Source: Coriobacteriales bacterium (GTDB lineage: Bacteria; Actinomycetota; Coriobacteriia; Coriobacteriales; UBA8131). Taken from it: 22,361 bases of DNA. A program made the translations under genes and the position numbers. Location of the stretch: NCBI GenBank assembly GCA_031272005.1, contig JAISUQ010000122.1, positions 1 through 22,361 of the forward strand, in the 5' to 3' direction. A model generated the notes under the pieces. That model did no database searches. It saw only the letters and a program-made list of their open reading frames with translations, and was not told the DNA's origin. Below are positions 20,377-22,361 of this stretch, one piece after another. The first letter of the stretch is position 1; each line of letters starts with the position of its first letter.

Positions 20377-22361
20377 ATGTCTGAATCGAAGACGCAAAAA
20401 GGCGGGAGCTCTGTGCTTGTGCGCAAAGCTCTGGCTGCCGTTATGGCGCTGAGCATGTGTATCATGCTGGCAGTGCCATCGACAGCCTTTGCCGTCACCT
20501 ACCACACGCTCTACCTGGACGCCAACGGCGGCGAATGGAGCAACGGCCAGAAGGTCCTGTCCATCACCCGCGACACCAAGACGCCTACCGTCACGGTGAC
20601 CGGCGCCACTCAGAAGCTCGATGACGGTACCTACGTCACCGTGACTCTGAAGAACCACAAGTTCGTGGGCTGGAACACCCTGGCCAACGGCCTGGGCTGC
20701 AGTTACAAGACACTGCCCGTGAACTTCTCACTGGCCTGCGCCGACAAGACGCTCTATGCCATGTGGGAGTACAGTCCCGATCCGGTACCCGACCCGGAGC
20801 CAATCTCCGGCAGCATCACCTATAACCTCAATGATGCCGCCTACTATGGCTCCGCCGCCCGTAATGGCGGCGTGGAGAAGGAGTCGCTGCTGGCTGGAGC
20901 CCTGCTGAAGACAGCCGCGCATTACTCCGACGATCCCGCCAGCACTTTGGCCCCCACACTGCAGGGCTACATCTTCACCGGCTGGTACCTCGACCCGGAG
21001 GCCACACAGCCGGCTGCTGACGCCAAGATTCCCGAGCCCCATGTTGGCACCAAGATTGCCCAGATTCCGGCCGGTGGAACCTTCGTGGAGGCTGGCATCG
21101 TCTGGCGCGTTTTGGTCAACGATGGCTCTGAGGTCATCGTGATTTCCAACGATGTCATCGAGAAGGGCAAGTGGAACGACCTCTGCAAGGACGTGCCCTG
21201 GAGCGACAGCACCATCCGGACCTACCTGAACAACACCTTCTACAACCGCCTGAGTGCCGACTTCCAGTCGCTGATCGTGCCCCAGACCCTGACCACCCGC
21301 GTGAAGGCCTGGGCCACCTGCTACGACAAGTATGGCACCGAGCAGACGGTGGATAAGGTCTTTTTGCTCAGCGCCGCCGAGGCCTTCTATGTTGGCACCG
21401 ACAACGCGCTGATCAAGAACGCCTGCTACCCCCAGCTGACCACCCAGACTGCGGCGACCCGCTTCAACGGCAACACCCCCCTGTTCTACAGTGCCGGCGC
21501 CCGGGCGGCCAGCTCTGATTACTGGCTGCGCGACCGCGGCCTGTGCGCCCTGCTCTCGGGTGCGGTAACGGCCAAGGGCGCCTGGACCGAGCACACCGTC
21601 ACCAGCCTCTACGGCATCCGCCCGGTAATGGTGCTCGACGTCAGCGACTATGTGGATGATCCGAACCTCAACGTCACCGTCTACGCTGGCTGGGAGCGCG
21701 AGAAGAACGGCCGTGGCCCGACCATGACCGTCCCCTCGCCGCAGGAGATCACCGCCACCACGGCGGCTGAAGCCTACGACCCGATCAAGGCCTACAAGCC
21801 GGACGGCTCCGACGCCGTCAGCGCCATCGATGATGATGGCCGCGATGTCACCGACGAGATCGTCGTCTATCGCGCCGATGGCACGACCCTTCTGGCCGAC
21901 GATCCCATCTACACCAACGAGCCCGACATCTACGTGCTGAAGTACGTGGTCACCGGCTCCGATGACGAGACCTCCGAGGCCTGGCGTGTAGTCGTGATCA
22001 ACGACGGCAGCTATGTCGTGGACTCCAAGTATGTGCTGCAGGCCAAGCCGTTCTCCGTACCCTTTGAGGACGCCCCGACTGCGGTAGCCGACACCATCTC
22101 CCTGGCACAGGCCAAGGCCTGGGACATCAGCAATCCGCCGGCACTGCCGACAACTGAGGTCATCGTCACCAACGATGGTGGCTACAAGCAGTATCCGGCC
22201 ACCTATAACATCACCTACGCCGTCAAGGCCAAGGCCTCCGTGGCCAAGACCGTCGCCGGCACCCTGACTGGCGTTTGGGATAAGGTCGCCCCGATCATCT
22301 CGGCTACATCCCCTGTGGAAGTCGCCAAGTGGAGTGACTGGGACGACATCACCGGCGTAGC
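20377..22361 (+). CDS. Secreted surface protein with B-repeat and DUF6273 domains (partial, 3' end outside window)
   Basis: The frame is open from the ATG at 20377 to the window edge, 661 codons, with no stop. GGGGAGA lies 6 bases before the start. Residues 1-39 are a signal peptide: basic VRKALAAVMALSM, a hydrophobic core, and a likely cut after AFA. Residues 42-131 form an InlB-type B-repeat (LYLDANGGEW, FVGWNTLANG, LYAMWE). A second B-repeat starts near 145 (ITYNLND, GYIFTGWYLD). Before it closes with VYAGWE (435-440), a DUF6273 domain appears at about 241-422, with VWRVLVNDGSEVIVIS, WSDSTIRTYLNNTFYNRL, DKVFLLSAAEAF, YWLRDRG and GIRPVMVLDV. Residues 441-661 look like beta-rich Ig-type repeats. 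An anchor motif would be expected beyond the window. Adhesion or substrate binding is the usual role for such proteins; the ligand is unknown. Confidence 0.85.
   Translation, partial: MSESKTQKGGSSVLVRKALAAVMALSMCIMLAVPSTAFAVTYHTLYLDANGGEWSNGQKVLSITRDTKTPTVTVTGATQKLDDGTYVTVTLKNHKFVGWNTLANGLGCSYKTLPVNFSLACADKTLYAMWEYSPDPVPDPEPISGSITYNLNDAAYYGSAARNGGVEKESLLAGALLKTAAHYSDDPASTLAPTLQGYIFTGWYLDPEATQPAADAKIPEPHVGTKIAQIPAGGTFVEAGIVWRVLVNDGSEVIVISNDVIEKGKWNDLCKDVPWSDSTIRTYLNNTFYNRLSADFQSLIVPQTLTTRVKAWATCYDKYGTEQTVDKVFLLSAAEAFYVGTDNALIKNACYPQLTTQTAATRFNGNTPLFYSAGARAASSDYWLRDRGLCALLSGAVTAKGAWTEHTVTSLYGIRPVMVLDVSDYVDDPNLNVTVYAGWEREKNGRGPTMTVPSPQEITATTAAEAYDPIKAYKPDGSDAVSAIDDDGRDVTDEIVVYRADGTTLLADDPIYTNEPDIYVLKYVVTGSDDETSEAWRVVVINDGSYVVDSKYVLQAKPFSVPFEDAPTAVADTISLAQAKAWDISNPPALPTTEVIVTNDGGYKQYPATYNITYAVKAKASVAKTVAGTLTGVWDKVAPIISATSPVEVAKWSDWDDITGV

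Overview
The window is GC-rich bacterial DNA with no rRNA, tRNA, CRISPR array or transposase that I can see. It most resembles a Gram-positive anaerobe with a glycerol-phosphate type wall polymer. The evidence is TagD and TagF homologues, GT61- and LicD-type transferases, DUF6273 domains and an InlB-type B-repeat surface protein. A high-GC gut lineage such as Coriobacteriia is my best guess, but the taxonomy is inference.

Layout. Positions 1-827 (minus strand) hold a broken or edge-cut AAA-ATPase fragment and a Uma2-family gene. Positions 982-7741 (plus strand) form a tight four-gene operon: an IspD/TarI-type cytidylyltransferase, a GatD-type galactitol-1-phosphate dehydrogenase, a GatZ/KbaZ-family protein, and a giant LicD-family protein with four LicD-like units, only the last with an intact active-site motif. 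Positions 7793-12426 (minus strand) hold a GT61-like protein with C-terminal beta domains and, upstream of it, a single-pass membrane protein with a DUF6273 ectodomain. Positions 12585-13040 (plus strand) encode a small protein of 11-residue amphipathic repeats. Positions 13080-16891 (minus strand) hold tagD and a double-domain TagF-type polymerase behind a good promoter that sits inside an inverted repeat. Positions 17068-19050 (minus strand) are glmS. Positions 19185-19883 (plus strand) are an AIM24-family gene. After a strong hairpin and a roughly 400-base leader, a large secreted surface protein begins at 20377 and runs off the right edge.

How the genes fit together. The region reads as a cell-envelope polymer locus. 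TagD makes CDP-glycerol and the TagF-type protein would polymerise it. The plus-strand operon suggests a second activated alditol: fructose-6-P to tagatose-6-P (GatZ-family 4-epimerase), to galactitol-1-P (GatD), to CDP-galactitol (IspD-like), transferred by LicD. This parallels the human ISPD plus fukutin/FKRP ribitol-phosphate system. The route is inferred from family membership and gene order and is the most interesting hypothesis here. GlmS supplies amino sugar for the envelope.

A second theme is low-complexity, in-frame expansions (Gly/Ala, Ala/Lys, Asn/Thr/Gly, Glu/Ala/Gln) inside otherwise conserved enzymes. They occur in the GatD-like, LicD, GT61, TagF and GlmS proteins.
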